64,000 bases of DNA from Citricoccus muralis (lineage in GTDB: Bacteria > Actinomycetota > Actinomycetes > Actinomycetales > Micrococcaceae), in contig NZ_CP121252.1 of the NCBI RefSeq assembly GCF_029637705.1, positions 2,666,001 to 2,730,000 on the forward strand, written 5' to 3'. The notes under the pieces were generated by a model. The model was not told the DNA's origin. It made no database searches and saw nothing but the letters and a program-made list of their open reading frames with translations. This document shows, one piece after another, positions 1 through 9,149 of this stretch. Numbering within the stretch: the stretch's first letter is position 1; every line of letters begins with the position of its first letter. A program made the position numbers and the translations under genes.

Positions 1-273
1 CATGCCGTATGCGGTGGTGATGATGGCGTAATCGGGCTTCACGTCGATGACCTTGTACGTGTCTTGCTGCAGGCTCACCGACTCGGTCAACGGGGCGATG
101 CGCAGCGCCGGTGCATGCATCACTTCGGCGCCGCGACGCCGGAAAGCGGAGATGAGCTCCTCACTGCGCCGGTCCGAGGTCACCCCGATACGAAACCCCG
201 CGAGCGTCTGCGGTAGAGCAGACCCTGCTCTGAGGTCGGGCTCGGAGCATGCAGGCTGATGTGCTGCGCTCAT
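1..273 (-). CDS. hemD: Uroporphyrinogen-III synthase-like protein, N-terminal part
   Basis: Partial gene cut by the window edge. Its 91 visible residues read through a HemD-type start: after a variable 25-residue head comes LAGFRIGVTSDRRSEELIS, then RRRGAEVMHAPALRIAPL. That is the typical first strand-helix of uroporphyrinogen-III synthase, which closes and rearranges hydroxymethylbilane to uroporphyrinogen III. The ATG overlaps the stop of cobA as ATGA, so the two are probably translationally coupled. Together with cobA and nirB it would feed tetrapyrrole into siroheme for nitrite reductase. In Actinomycetota a similar protein can carry a C-terminal winged-helix domain (regulator-type HemD), which cannot be judged here because the 3' part is missing. 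Confidence 0.75.
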   Translation of the reverse strand, partial: MSAAHQPACSEPDLRAGSALPQTLAGFRIGVTSDRRSEELISAFRRRGAEVMHAPALRIAPLTESVSLQQDTYKVIDVKPDYAIITTAYGM

Positions 274-1091
274 CTCCACGCGCCCGCCTGCAAGGCCGCT
301 TCCCGAACGACTGCCACAGCCGATTCACCGGTTCCGGGCCCGTTGGCCGCGAGCCGGACGACGTCACCGATGACTAACACCGCAGGTGAGGTGATTCGCT
401 GGGACGCGGACGCGAAGAGGATGTCGCCCAACGAGGCAAGACACACACGCTGAGAGGGGCTGTACCCCTTCTCGATGATGCCGACCGGAGTCGACGAGCC
501 CAGCCCGTGACGACGCAGTCCCTCCACGGTGTGGGCAAGCGTACCTACACCCATCAGCACCACAATGGTCCCGCCCAGACTGGCGAGCCCCGAGAGTTCC
601 TCTTCCGACAGCGGGTCATGACCGGAAATGACGGTGAAGGCCCGGGTCACCCCGCGTGCGGTCACCGGAATGCCGGCCGCGGCCGGAACCGCGACGGCGG
701 ACGTCACCCCCGGAACCACGGTGACGGGAATACCGGCCTCCCTGCAGGCGGCGACCTCCTCGCAACCGCGGCCGAAGACAAATGGGTCACCCCCTTTGAA
801 CCGGACGACATGTTTTCCGGTACGTGCCGCGTCGATCATCATCCGATGGATGCTCTCCTGGATGACCCGATGATGTCCCGGACGTTTGCCCACGTCGAAG
901 AGCTCGGCGCGAGGCGCCCAGGACCGCAGATCGTCGGAGGGCGCCAGCCGGTCGTAGTACACGACATCGGCCTCAGCAAGAGTGTCACGGGCACGCACGG
1001 TCATCAGGTCTGCGGCTCCTGGCCCGCCGCCGACCAGTGTCACACGCCCAGGTGTCGTGGTGGTTCCTGCCGTCGTCATCATCAGGCTCAT
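270..1091 (-). CDS. cobA: Uroporphyrinogen-III C-methyltransferase (SUMT)
   Basis: The 273-residue protein methylates uroporphyrinogen III at C-2 and C-7 with S-adenosylmethionine to give precorrin-2, the branch to siroheme. The tetrapyrrole-methylase signature is clear: VTLVGGGPGAADLMTVRA near residue 20, YYDRL, the RFKGGDPFVFGRGCEE block near residue 100, and PGVTSAVAVPA after it. The length suits a stand-alone SUMT without the CysG dehydrogenase/chelatase part; a separate chelatase sits beside nirD. The ATG overlaps the nirB stop by four bases (ATGA) and its own stop overlaps the hemD start, so nirB, cobA and hemD form one translationally coupled operon. Confidence 0.93.
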   Translation of the reverse strand: MSLMMTTAGTTTTPGRVTLVGGGPGAADLMTVRARDTLAEADVVYYDRLAPSDDLRSWAPRAELFDVGKRPGHHRVIQESIHRMMIDAARTGKHVVRFKGGDPFVFGRGCEEVAACREAGIPVTVVPGVTSAVAVPAAAGIPVTARGVTRAFTVISGHDPLSEEELSGLASLGGTIVVLMGVGTLAHTVEGLRRHGLGSSTPVGIIEKGYSPSQRVCLASLGDILFASASQRITSPAVLVIGDVVRLAANGPGTGESAVAVVREAALQAGAWR

Positions 1092-3799
1092 ACCGCACCA
1101 ACCTTCTGGCCGACGAGCACCGGAAGCTGCTCGTGAACGCCCTCCTCCGTCGCCTCGACCGAGGCGCAGGCGTCAGTCGCAGTGGACCGGACGGGGATGA
1201 CCGGACCGATCAAGACGGGACCATTCCCGGCCACGGATGAGGCCTTCTCCTGCTCGGAGGCCGGACGGGGCTGATCACGCTCCATGACGTATTTCAGGTC
1301 CGTGTCGGGCGCATCCGGGGCGTTCACGAAGCTGCGGAACCGACGCAGCTTATCCGGGTCCCTCAGCGTGGCCGCCCATTCGTCCTCGTAGCGATCCACA
1401 TGTTCAGCCATTGCCCTCTCGAGGTCTTCAGCGATGCCCAGGGTGTCCTTCACGACGACGTCGTAGATATGATCTACCCCTCCGGGTAGTTCCTCGATCC
1501 ACCGGGCGGTACGTTGCATCCGGTCAGCGGTGCGCACGTAGTACATGATGTAACGGTCCAGGTACTTGATGAGCGTCTCATCATCGAGGTCCTTTACCAG
1601 CAGCTGGGCGTGGACCGGAGTGGCACCGCCGTTGCCTCCGACGTAGAGGTTCCACCCATCTGGAGTGGCGATGATGCCGGCATCCTTGCCGCGAGCCTCG
1701 GCGCATTCCCGAGCGCAGCCGGAGACACCGAACTTCATCTTGTGCGGCGAGCGCAGCCCTTTATACCGCATCTCCAGACGAATGCCCATGGCCACCGAGT
1801 CCTGCAAGCCGTAACGGCACCAGGTGGCACCCACGCAGGACTTCACGTTGCGCAGCGCCTTGCCGTAGGCCTGACCGGATTCGAACCCGGCGTCAACCAG
1901 TCGCTGCCAGATAGCCGGGAGCTGCTCCAGCCGCGCGCCGAACATATCGATACGCTGGGCCGCAGAAATCTTGGTGTACAGGCCGAATTCTTGGGCCACC
2001 TGAGCGATGACACCCAGCTTTTCCGGGGTGATTTCTCCGGCCGGGATGCGCGGCATCACCGAATAGGTGCCGTTGCGCTGCATGTTCGCTAGCGCGCGGT
2101 CGTTGGTGTCCTGCAGGGCTCCGCGGCCGCTGTCCAGAATGTATTCGTCGTGGAGGGCCGCCAACATGGATGCCACCGCTGGCTTGCAGAGGTCGCATCC
2201 AAAGTTGATGGACGAATCCGCCGGTGTGCCGAAGCGGTCAACGATGTCCGTGAATGAGGTCAGGTGAGTCGCCCGCACCGCTTCAAAGAGATCAGCGCGA
2301 GCGTAATCGAAGTGCTCGCACATGGACTTGGAGATCTCCATGCCCTGCGTGAGCATCTCCTTCTCCATGGTTTTCTTCGCCAACGGCACGCAGGATCCGC
2401 ATTGGGTTCCAACCTTGGTGCACTTCTTCAGCGCTCCCATCTCGGTGATGGGCTCGCCTGTGGTCTCACCCTTGACCGCATGCCGGATATCTCCCGCGCA
2501 AACGGACTTGCACGAGCACACTTCGGCATCGTCGGGAAGGTCCATATCCACGTCCCCGCCGGCGGCAGACAGGAACGCCCCCGGCTCAGCCGGCAACGCA
2601 CGGCCCAGCAACGGACGCAGGGACGAGTACGGGGTTGCGTCGCCCACGAAAACGCCGCCCAACAGGGTGGAAGCATCGTTGGTGACCACCAATTTCTGAT
2701 AGACGCCACCAACGGCGTCGGCATACACCACTTCCAGCGACCCTTCTGTCTCGCCGAAGGTGTCCCCGAAACTGGCCACGTCCATGCCCGCCAGCTTCAG
2801 TTTGGCGGCGGTGTCGAAGCCATCGAAGCTAGCTTCTCCGCCGAGCAGCCGGTCAGCGACCACCTCGGCCATCGCATTCGCCGGCGCGACCAAGCCCATG
2901 CACGTGCCCTCGAAGCTGGCAACCTCGCCAATAGCCCAGACGTTCTCCGCAGAGGTGGCACAGGTCTGGTCGATGACCAGTCCTCCACGCGGGTCGGTCT
3001 CCAGTCCGGCATCACGGCCCAGCTCGTCCCGGGCCGTGATGCCGATGGCGGCGACGACCAGATCCGCGGCGACGTCGCCGGTCTCGTTGAAGTTCAGCAT
3101 GTATTTGAACAAGCCTGCCCCGTTGACAGTCAGGGCGCAGGGCCGCTCGCCCAAGTGCAAGTCATAGCCTGCCTTCGCCAGCAGCCGGTTGAGCGCTCGG
3201 CCTCCGCCCTCATCCAGCTGCGCGTTCATCAGATAGTCGCGGGAGTGGACGATGGTCACCGTCGCACCGCGGCCCTTTAGCCCGCCGGCAGCTTCAATCC
3301 CCAGCAGTCCGCCGCCGATCACCACGCAGTGCGGGGTGCGTCCCAGTTCTTCGCGGAGCTCTTCGATGCGCTGCGTTAACCAGTCGACGTCGTCGAGTGT
3401 TCGGTAGACGGCGATGTGTTCGCGGCCTTCAATGGGCGGTGTCGGAGCGGTGGAGCCAGTGGCGAGCACCACCTCGTCGTAGGTGTATGTGCTGGTGCCC
3501 CCGTCGGGGGTGCTCGTCGTCAGAGTCTTCAACGCCGGGGCCAGCTCGACGACCGGGGTGGAGGTATGCAGGGAGACCAGAGGATTGTCCCAGAGGTCAG
3601 GGTCGCCGAGAAGGAGATCGTTGGCCGGGTCCTCGAACCTCTTGGACAGGCCGACGCGGTCATAGGGAGGCGTCGCTTCCTCGGTGAAGAGACTGATCTG
3701 CACCTCCTCAGGATCCCTGGAGAGCAAAGCCTCGACCAGCCGGTGCGCGGCAGGTCCGCCGCCAACGACGGCGATGTGACGTGGATTCTTAGCAGACAT
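1088..3799 (-). CDS. nirB: Assimilatory nitrite reductase [NAD(P)H], large subunit
   Basis: This cytoplasmic enzyme of 903 residues reduces nitrite to ammonium with six electrons from NAD(P)H. Seen in order: an N-terminal FAD/NAD pyridine-nucleotide oxidoreductase region (HIAVVGGGPAAHRLVEAL, then VVIGGGLLGIEAAGGLKGRG), a BFD-like [2Fe-2S] region (CSCKSVC, then KKCTKVGTQCGSC), and the nitrite/sulfite reductase repeats with the siroheme-[4Fe-4S] cysteines CVGATWC and CARECAEARG. Length is normal for NirB. The chosen ATG follows a GGTGAGGG ribosome site. NirB is read away from nirD, which is unusual because the two subunits are normally adjacent in one operon; the 180-base gap must hold both promoters. 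Confidence 0.96.
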   Translation of the reverse strand: MSAKNPRHIAVVGGGPAAHRLVEALLSRDPEEVQISLFTEEATPPYDRVGLSKRFEDPANDLLLGDPDLWDNPLVSLHTSTPVVELAPALKTLTTSTPDGGTSTYTYDEVVLATGSTAPTPPIEGREHIAVYRTLDDVDWLTQRIEELREELGRTPHCVVIGGGLLGIEAAGGLKGRGATVTIVHSRDYLMNAQLDEGGGRALNRLLAKAGYDLHLGERPCALTVNGAGLFKYMLNFNETGDVAADLVVAAIGITARDELGRDAGLETDPRGGLVIDQTCATSAENVWAIGEVASFEGTCMGLVAPANAMAEVVADRLLGGEASFDGFDTAAKLKLAGMDVASFGDTFGETEGSLEVVYADAVGGVYQKLVVTNDASTLLGGVFVGDATPYSSLRPLLGRALPAEPGAFLSAAGGDVDMDLPDDAEVCSCKSVCAGDIRHAVKGETTGEPITEMGALKKCTKVGTQCGSCVPLAKKTMEKEMLTQGMEISKSMCEHFDYARADLFEAVRATHLTSFTDIVDRFGTPADSSINFGCDLCKPAVASMLAALHDEYILDSGRGALQDTNDRALANMQRNGTYSVMPRIPAGEITPEKLGVIAQVAQEFGLYTKISAAQRIDMFGARLEQLPAIWQRLVDAGFESGQAYGKALRNVKSCVGATWCRYGLQDSVAMGIRLEMRYKGLRSPHKMKFGVSGCARECAEARGKDAGIIATPDGWNLYVGGNGGATPVHAQLLVKDLDDETLIKYLDRYIMYYVRTADRMQRTARWIEELPGGVDHIYDVVVKDTLGIAEDLERAMAEHVDRYEDEWAATLRDPDKLRRFRSFVNAPDAPDTDLKYVMERDQPRPASEQEKASSVAGNGPVLIGPVIPVRSTATDACASVEATEEGVHEQLPVLVGQKVGAV

Positions 3800-3979
3800 C
3801 GGTCCCTCACCTTCTGCTCGATTAGAGTGTTTTCACGCTACAAAGAGTCGATTTCCCTGGCATGTCTCCTTTGTAAAGCCGATGTGACATGGTCTTCAGC
3901 CATTGCGTTGAGAGGCCTGCAAGGTGCTTGATCTTCGGTTAACACGAGCGAAAACCCTCTGAAATCACCCGCACCTACC
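3800..3979. promoter_or_regulatory. Divergent nirB / nirD promoter region
   Basis: The 180 bases between the divergent nirite reductase subunits must carry both promoters. A 7-base inverted repeat TACAAAG (3839-3845) and CTTTGTA (3869-3875), spaced by 23 bases, is the clearest symmetry. Nearer nirD, GTTAACACGAGCGAAAAC (about 3938-3955) loosely resembles the GTnAC-n6-GaAAC box of the actinobacterial nitrogen regulator GlnR but with mismatches. Assignment to GlnR is inference. Confidence 0.4.
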
Positions 3980-4336
3980 ATGGTGAGCGTGAGCAAAGAA
4001 CACGCGACAGACACCGAATCTTGGCACCGCATCTGCGCCTTCGAAGAACTTGAGCCCATGTGGGGCGAGGCGGCCTTGGTGAACGGCGTACAGGTCGCCC
4101 TGATCCGCCTGACCGACAATCGGCTCTTCGCCGTGGATCACTGGGATCCGGTGGCCAAGGCCAACGTCATGGCCCGCGGGATTGTCGGTTCCAGAGGAGG
4201 TACGCCCACGCTGGCCTCCCCCATCCACAAACAGGTCTACAGCCTCGAATACGGGGAATGTCTCTCCGAAGAGGGGGTGGCCCTACGGTCCTACGAGGTC
4301 CGTGTGGAGAACGGCCAGATCGAAGTGAAGCTCTGA
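3980..4336 (+). CDS. nirD: Nitrite reductase small subunit
   Basis: A 118-residue Rieske-fold protein that partners NirB. The text WHRICAFEELEPMWGEAALVNGVQVALIRLTDNRLFAVDHWDP is characteristic, and as in other NirD proteins the cysteine/histidine pairs that hold the Rieske [2Fe-2S] cluster are absent, so it is thought to be structural or regulatory. The ATG chosen lies directly after ACC; an internal GTG two codons later is possible. Its stop overlaps the start of the sirohydrochlorin chelatase (TGATG), which ties siroheme synthesis to the small subunit here and to the large subunit on the other side. Confidence 0.93.
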   Translation: MVSVSKEHATDTESWHRICAFEELEPMWGEAALVNGVQVALIRLTDNRLFAVDHWDPVAKANVMARGIVGSRGGTPTLASPIHKQVYSLEYGECLSEEGVALRSYEVRVENGQIEVKL

Positions 4337-5106
4337 TGGGCTCATCACCAGCGGCCACGACACCGACCGACGCGGGGCCTGCTGCACTTGCCGCGATCTC
4401 CCACGGCACCTCTTCCTCCGCCGGGCAGGCCGTGGTGCAAGCCCTCACCGATGAGATCAGCCGGTTGGCCGCGTCGGACGATGCGATCGGTCCGGTCAGG
4501 ACCGGCCATGTGGACGTTCAGCAGCCCGATATCGCCACGACCCTCGGCGCCCTCGACGAGGGCCAGGGCGCGGTGCTGGTACCGCTGCTGCTCTCAGCCG
4601 GGTTCCATGTCAATGTGGATATGAGGGACGCCGTGGCCGAGGCCGACCGGCCCACAGTCATCGCCGGGGCACTGGGACCCGACGAACGCCTGGCCGCGGT
4701 ACTCGAGCGACGCCTGACCGAGGCTGGGGCCGACCCCCAGAAGGACACCGTGATCCTCGCGGCCGCCGGTTCTTCCGACTCCTCCGCTGTCGACGACGTT
4801 GAAGCAACAGCTCGACTGCTTTCTGATCGTCTGGGAAATCCCGTGCGGGCGGCCTATCTCTCGTTCGCCCATCCCACCGTGCCGGAAGCGATCCACGAGG
4901 CACAAAAGAGAGCACCGGAGCGACGCGTGGCCATCGTCAGTTATCTGTTGGCGCCCGGTTACTTCCAAGGGTTGTTGGAATCACGTGCTGCACAGGCCGG
5001 GGCCGTGCTGGTGTCGCAGCCCCTGATGCATCTCGCCGGCGGGACGCCTCGCGTGCCGGAAGAACTCCCGCAGATCGTTCTGGACCGCTACCACGCTTGC
5101 GTATAA
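4336..5106 (+). CDS. Sirohydrochlorin chelatase (CbiX/SirB type)
   Basis: Begins at the ATG that shares its A with the nirD stop (TGATG), giving 256 residues. The start of the fold, LAAISHGTSSSAGQAVVQAL, carries the conserved histidine of CbiX/SirB chelatases, and a second repeat with VILAAAGSSDSSAVDDVEATARLL shows the two-lobed structure of the long form. GYFQGLLESRA near the end matches the family. It would insert Fe2+ into sirohydrochlorin (or Co2+ in cobalamin synthesis); beside nirD, the iron reaction for siroheme is the likely one. The dehydrogenase that makes sirohydrochlorin from precorrin-2 is not in the window. Confidence 0.85.
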   Translation: MGSSPAATTPTDAGPAALAAISHGTSSSAGQAVVQALTDEISRLAASDDAIGPVRTGHVDVQQPDIATTLGALDEGQGAVLVPLLLSAGFHVNVDMRDAVAEADRPTVIAGALGPDERLAAVLERRLTEAGADPQKDTVILAAAGSSDSSAVDDVEATARLLSDRLGNPVRAAYLSFAHPTVPEAIHEAQKRAPERRVAIVSYLLAPGYFQGLLESRAAQAGAVLVSQPLMHLAGGTPRVPEELPQIVLDRYHACV

Positions 5107-5171
5107 GTTTCGTTTATTCATTATCGGTGACCCTGCCACGCCCGCTCGGCGTACGGATCATGGTGCTCGGT

Positions 5172-6800
5172 TCAGACGGGGGCGGTCATCGAGGCGGCAG
5201 CGGCGAGAATCTTCTCGATGTTCTTGTGACAGGTTCCGCAGCCGGTCCCAGCCCGAGTCTCGGCGCTGATCTCCTTGACCGTGCGGCAACACGTCGATGC
5301 TGCCTCCATGACCGTCCCCGCAGTAATGCCCGCGCAGCGACAGAGGACGTCGTCGGGACCGAGCTCAACTTCTCTGGTGGCGTGCTCGGCCGCCAGCAAA
5401 GCTGTGCGATCGGCCACCGGAATGGTGCCACGCGTAGCGTGCATCGCTAATTCTGCCGCGGCGCGGGGTAAGCCCACGGAGACAAATCCCAACAGTCGCT
5501 CTCCCGTAGGAGCATCCGCGCACGACTCAACCGCGCTGGGATTCGGCCCGGTGACAATGCGAAGATACTGACCGCGCTTGGTATCCGACCAGTTGGAGAC
5601 GGTGGGCGCCGCCGGATCCCAGAGATCGCTACCCCATGGGTCGTGGGAGGTCTCTCCAGCACACGCGACGTTGAGCGTCTTGGACTTCAAGAGAAACACT
5701 TCCAGACCGACCGAGTCCTGTGTTCCATCGCCGTAAGCGGCGTCGAACTCCACTGGAGCTCCGGAGGCATCGAGCTCGATCGCCACCCCCAGATTGAGCT
5801 GCTGACGGAGCGCTGCAGCAGCGGCCTCTGCCTGCGCCCAGCCCGCACCGATCAGTCCGGAGGGGTCTCGGCCGTCGACAGCGGCGCAGTCTCCCACGGC
5901 GTATACATCGGCGTGGCCTTCGGCGGTTCCCGTGCTGCGGGCGTCCCACCCGGTGACGATGCCACGCTTCACCGGCAAGCCCGCGGCTGCGGCTAGTTCG
6001 TCACGCGGCTTCACCCCGGTGCACGTAATCAAGAGGGAAGCCGGAAGTATCTCGTCCCGTGAGGTCCGTACCGCGGTGAGCTCACCGTCGTCGACGACAA
6101 CGGTCGTCACATCACTGCCGGCGCGGACGTCGACACCAGCCAACATCAATTCGCGGCGGAGCAGCATGCCTGCATCAGTGCCCAACTGACGGCCCATCGG
6201 TACCTCACCTCGGTGCAGCAACGTCACGGGGACGCCCACTTCGGCAACCGCGAGCGCTGCCTCCACACCCAGCACCCCTCCGCCGAGCACGACGACGGGC
6301 CTGCCGTACTTCAGACGGGAGCGGATATGCAGCGCATCCGTCATGTCTCGCAGTGCGGTCACGCCATCGGGGTATCTCGAGTGCGTGACTTCGGCGTCGA
6401 CGTTGCCGCTGTGCCGCGATTCCACGGACATCGCGGGCATGATGGGTTCGGCGCCGGTGGCCAGCACGATCTTGGTGTACGTGAGCTTCCGTTCGCCACC
6501 GGGACCGTTGAGGGTGACGATCCTGGCGGCTGGGTCCAGCCCGGTCGCCGTCGTATTGAGGAGGACGTCGACCCCTTGGGCGCGCAGGTCCTCTTCATTG
6601 TCCGTGGACAGCTCTTCCGGCGCGATCCTGCCGACGCTGACGTCACCGAGACGAATTCGCTGGTAGGCCGCGCGGGACTCGGAGCCGGCGATAGTCAGCC
6701 GTAACGCCCCCGCAGTGACGTCCGGCAGCAGCTCCTCCACCAGACGCGACGCCACGGGCCCGAATCCGATGATCACCACGTGGGGCTTGCCCTCCATCAC
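5172..6800 (-). CDS. nasB: FAD-dependent oxidoreductase with BFD-type [2Fe-2S] domain, electron donor to nitrate reductase
   Basis: A 542-residue flavoprotein. It has an N-terminal Rossmann FAD site (VVIIGFGPVASRLVEELL), a second NAD site (VVVLGGGVLGVEAALAVAEVG), and TGVKPRDELAAAAGL with AVGDCAAVDG typical of NirB-like reductases. The C-terminus is a bacterioferritin-associated-ferredoxin domain with cysteines in CRCAG and GCGTCHKN. This architecture resembles the reductase half of NirB and matches the electron-transfer subunit of actinobacterial assimilatory nitrate reductases. Its ATG overlaps the stop-side of its neighbour: the nitrate reductase gene upstream ends four bases into it. The symbol follows the usual naming for this arrangement and is less certain than the function. 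Confidence 0.85.
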   Translation of the reverse strand: MMEGKPHVVIIGFGPVASRLVEELLPDVTAGALRLTIAGSESRAAYQRIRLGDVSVGRIAPEELSTDNEEDLRAQGVDVLLNTTATGLDPAARIVTLNGPGGERKLTYTKIVLATGAEPIMPAMSVESRHSGNVDAEVTHSRYPDGVTALRDMTDALHIRSRLKYGRPVVVLGGGVLGVEAALAVAEVGVPVTLLHRGEVPMGRQLGTDAGMLLRRELMLAGVDVRAGSDVTTVVVDDGELTAVRTSRDEILPASLLITCTGVKPRDELAAAAGLPVKRGIVTGWDARSTGTAEGHADVYAVGDCAAVDGRDPSGLIGAGWAQAEAAAAALRQQLNLGVAIELDASGAPVEFDAAYGDGTQDSVGLEVFLLKSKTLNVACAGETSHDPWGSDLWDPAAPTVSNWSDTKRGQYLRIVTGPNPSAVESCADAPTGERLLGFVSVGLPRAAAELAMHATRGTIPVADRTALLAAEHATREVELGPDDVLCRCAGITAGTVMEAASTCCRTVKEISAETRAGTGCGTCHKNIEKILAAAASMTAPV

Positions 6801-9139
6801 TGTGCTCCTTCCGTTGAGGCCAGGTTCTCTCTTGGGGTGAGAGCACCGGGCGTACTCTCACCGGCAGGCACTTCCTCCGCGGTGGCGGCCCGGATCGAGG
6901 CCGGGGTGTTCTTGAACTCCGGCATGAAGCTCTGCGGGTCGGTCAGCCCGCGCGTCAGGAGGTTCGCCGTGCCTTGGCCGGGAAAGTGGAAGGGAGCGAA
7001 AATCGTGTCCGAGCGGATTCCGGCTGCGAACTCCACCTTGGCGACCATCGACCCCTGAGCATTTTCAACGACGGCGTAGCCGCCCTCGTCCAGACCGTGT
7101 TCGGCAGCGGTGGCCGGGTGAATCTGGACAACCGCTTCGGGATGAACCTGGCGCAGGGCATCCACCCGCCGGGTCTGGGCACCGGACTGGTAGTGCTCCA
7201 TCACCCGTCCAGTGGTGAAGGTGAGTTGTCCTGCCACGGGAACAGGCTGACGTCGCGGACGCAGGGCGGTCAGCCGAGCTTTCCCATTCGCATGGGCGAA
7301 GCGCTCCTCGAACATGCGCGACGTCCCGACCACAGGTTCCCCTGTCAGCGATTCCTCCCCCGACAGCGTGGAAGACGGCACCGGCCAGTAAGGAGCGTGG
7401 CCAGCGTCGATGAGGTCCCAGTCGAGGCCGGAGTAGTCGGCTGCCGCGCCGCTGGTGGCTTCGCGGATTTCCGCGAAGACTGCGCGTGGGTCAACGGGGA
7501 ACTCCGCCGGGCTGCCCAGGCGTCGAGCAAGCTCGTGCCAGATCCACAGTTCTGAACGGGGACCGACGTCTGTCGCAGGGCTGGCATGGGACCTACCCGA
7601 TGGCGGATCCACCGCCTTCCGACGGCGAAGTACCCTGCCTTCCAGATTGGTCATGGTGCCGTCTTCCTCGGCCCATTGGAGCACCGGAAGCACGACGTCG
7701 GCTTCGGATGCCGTCTCGGACATGAAGAAGTCCGCGACCACCAACAGTTCCAGAGATCGGAGGTTGCGGATCACCCGTCCCGTGTCAGGGGCGGAGACCG
7801 CAATGTTCGAGCCGTGGACGAACAGGGCGCTCACTCCTTTGGGTTCGCCCCACTCGTCCACGGTGCCCATGGTGTGGAGCAGCTGGGTGGCCGGAGTCCC
7901 GGGGCCAGGGATCTCTGTCTCCGCCACTCCCCAGACCTGCGCCATATGCGCGCGGTCCTCGGGATCCGTGATCCTCCGGTTGCCAGGCAGCTGGTCCGAC
8001 TTCTGCCCCATCTCGCGGCCACCTTGGCCGTTGCCCTGGCCGGTGAGCGTCCCGTAACCACCGCGGGAACGTCCGTCCGTACGGGCGCCGGGAAGGCCCA
8101 GTACCAGGGCCAAGCTGATCGCGGCACAGGCGGTATCGGTGCCGTCACGGTGCTGCTCCACCCCGCGACCGGTGAGAATATAAACAGGGTCCCCACCGTG
8201 GCGTGCGGCATGAGCGGCGTGCCCCAGCTTGCGCGCGACCGCGCGGATCTGATCGGCCCCGACCCCGGTCGTCGCTTGGGCTCGCTCAGGCCACCAGTGG
8301 GAGACAGACCGGCGGAATTCGGCATACCCTTCAACACGCGAGTCCAGGTATGACTGCGCCGCGAATCCTTCCTCGATGATCACGTTCGCCAGGGCCAGCA
8401 GCAGAACCAGGTCACCTCCCGGTGCAGGCGCGATATGCAGGCCGCCGCCGTCCGCTGTGAGCTCGGCTGTGGTGGAGCGCCGCGGATCCACGACGATCAG
8501 CCCTCCCTTCTCGCGGGCGCCGTCGAGATGCTGGACAAAGGGCGGCATGGTGTCGGCCACGTTGGAGCCCAACAGCAAGATGGTGCAGGCATCGTCCAGA
8601 TCCGTCAGCGGAAAGGGCATGCCGCGGTCCAACCCGAAGACCAGGGTGGAGGCTTTGGACGCCGAAGACATACAGAACCGGCCGTTGTAGTCGATGTGGG
8701 ACGTGCCCAGCCCGACTCGAGCGAACTTCCCAAGAGCATATGCCTTCTCATTGGTCAGCCCGCCCGAGCCGAAGACGCCGACGGCGTCACGGCCGTGTGC
8801 TTCCTGAATGTTCCGGACCCGATCGGCGATGACGTTCAGCGCGTGGTCCCACGTGGTTTCCCGGAACGCCCCGGTTCGTGCTCCGTCAGCAGCCCTCTCC
8901 TGAACCAGGGGAGCCATGATTCGATCTCCGGTGCGTTTCAGCAGCTCGTGAGCGGTGTTGCCCTTGCGGCAGAGACGGCCCCGGTTGGTCGGGAAGGAAG
9001 CCCCCTCGATTTCGTAGTCGGTGGCAGCGCCGTCTCGCTCGGTGACCGTGAGGGTCATGGCGCATTGCAGCGCGCAGTATGGACAGTGCGTCTTCACCGT
9101 CCGGGTGCTTTGTTCAGGGATCGACGTCGTCTCGGTCAT
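6797..9139 (-). CDS. nasC: Assimilatory nitrate reductase, molybdopterin catalytic subunit
   Basis: Start placed at the ATG preceded by AAGGA, just past the narK stop, giving 780 residues; a longer frame exists upstream but runs through narK. The N-terminus holds a [4Fe-4S] motif THCPYCALQC plus RLCRKG (C19, C22, C26, C57), followed by the Mo-bisMGD oxidoreductase core (YNGRFCMSSASKAS, GSNVADTMPPF, GRGVEQH) and the C-terminal molydopterin dinucleotide-binding domain (FTTGRVMEHYQSGAQTRRV). It reduces nitrate to nitrite in the cytoplasm. It lacks a C-terminal [2Fe-2S] domain; that domain is on the FAD partner encoded with a 4-base overlap downstream. Alternative symbols are nasA or narB. Confidence 0.93.
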   Translation of the reverse strand: MTETTSIPEQSTRTVKTHCPYCALQCAMTLTVTERDGAATDYEIEGASFPTNRGRLCRKGNTAHELLKRTGDRIMAPLVQERAADGARTGAFRETTWDHALNVIADRVRNIQEAHGRDAVGVFGSGGLTNEKAYALGKFARVGLGTSHIDYNGRFCMSSASKASTLVFGLDRGMPFPLTDLDDACTILLLGSNVADTMPPFVQHLDGAREKGGLIVVDPRRSTTAELTADGGGLHIAPAPGGDLVLLLALANVIIEEGFAAQSYLDSRVEGYAEFRRSVSHWWPERAQATTGVGADQIRAVARKLGHAAHAARHGGDPVYILTGRGVEQHRDGTDTACAAISLALVLGLPGARTDGRSRGGYGTLTGQGNGQGGREMGQKSDQLPGNRRITDPEDRAHMAQVWGVAETEIPGPGTPATQLLHTMGTVDEWGEPKGVSALFVHGSNIAVSAPDTGRVIRNLRSLELLVVADFFMSETASEADVVLPVLQWAEEDGTMTNLEGRVLRRRKAVDPPSGRSHASPATDVGPRSELWIWHELARRLGSPAEFPVDPRAVFAEIREATSGAAADYSGLDWDLIDAGHAPYWPVPSSTLSGEESLTGEPVVGTSRMFEERFAHANGKARLTALRPRRQPVPVAGQLTFTTGRVMEHYQSGAQTRRVDALRQVHPEAVVQIHPATAAEHGLDEGGYAVVENAQGSMVAKVEFAAGIRSDTIFAPFHFPGQGTANLLTRGLTDPQSFMPEFKNTPASIRAATAEEVPAGESTPGALTPRENLASTEGAQ

Positions 9140-9149
9140 GATGAGTCCT

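Noticed and set aside
2264-3280. A 338-codon plus-strand frame across nirB, and similar ones across cobA, the nitrate reductase and the antiporter genes
   Set aside because: All are opposite well-conserved genes and have no ribosome sites or family features.
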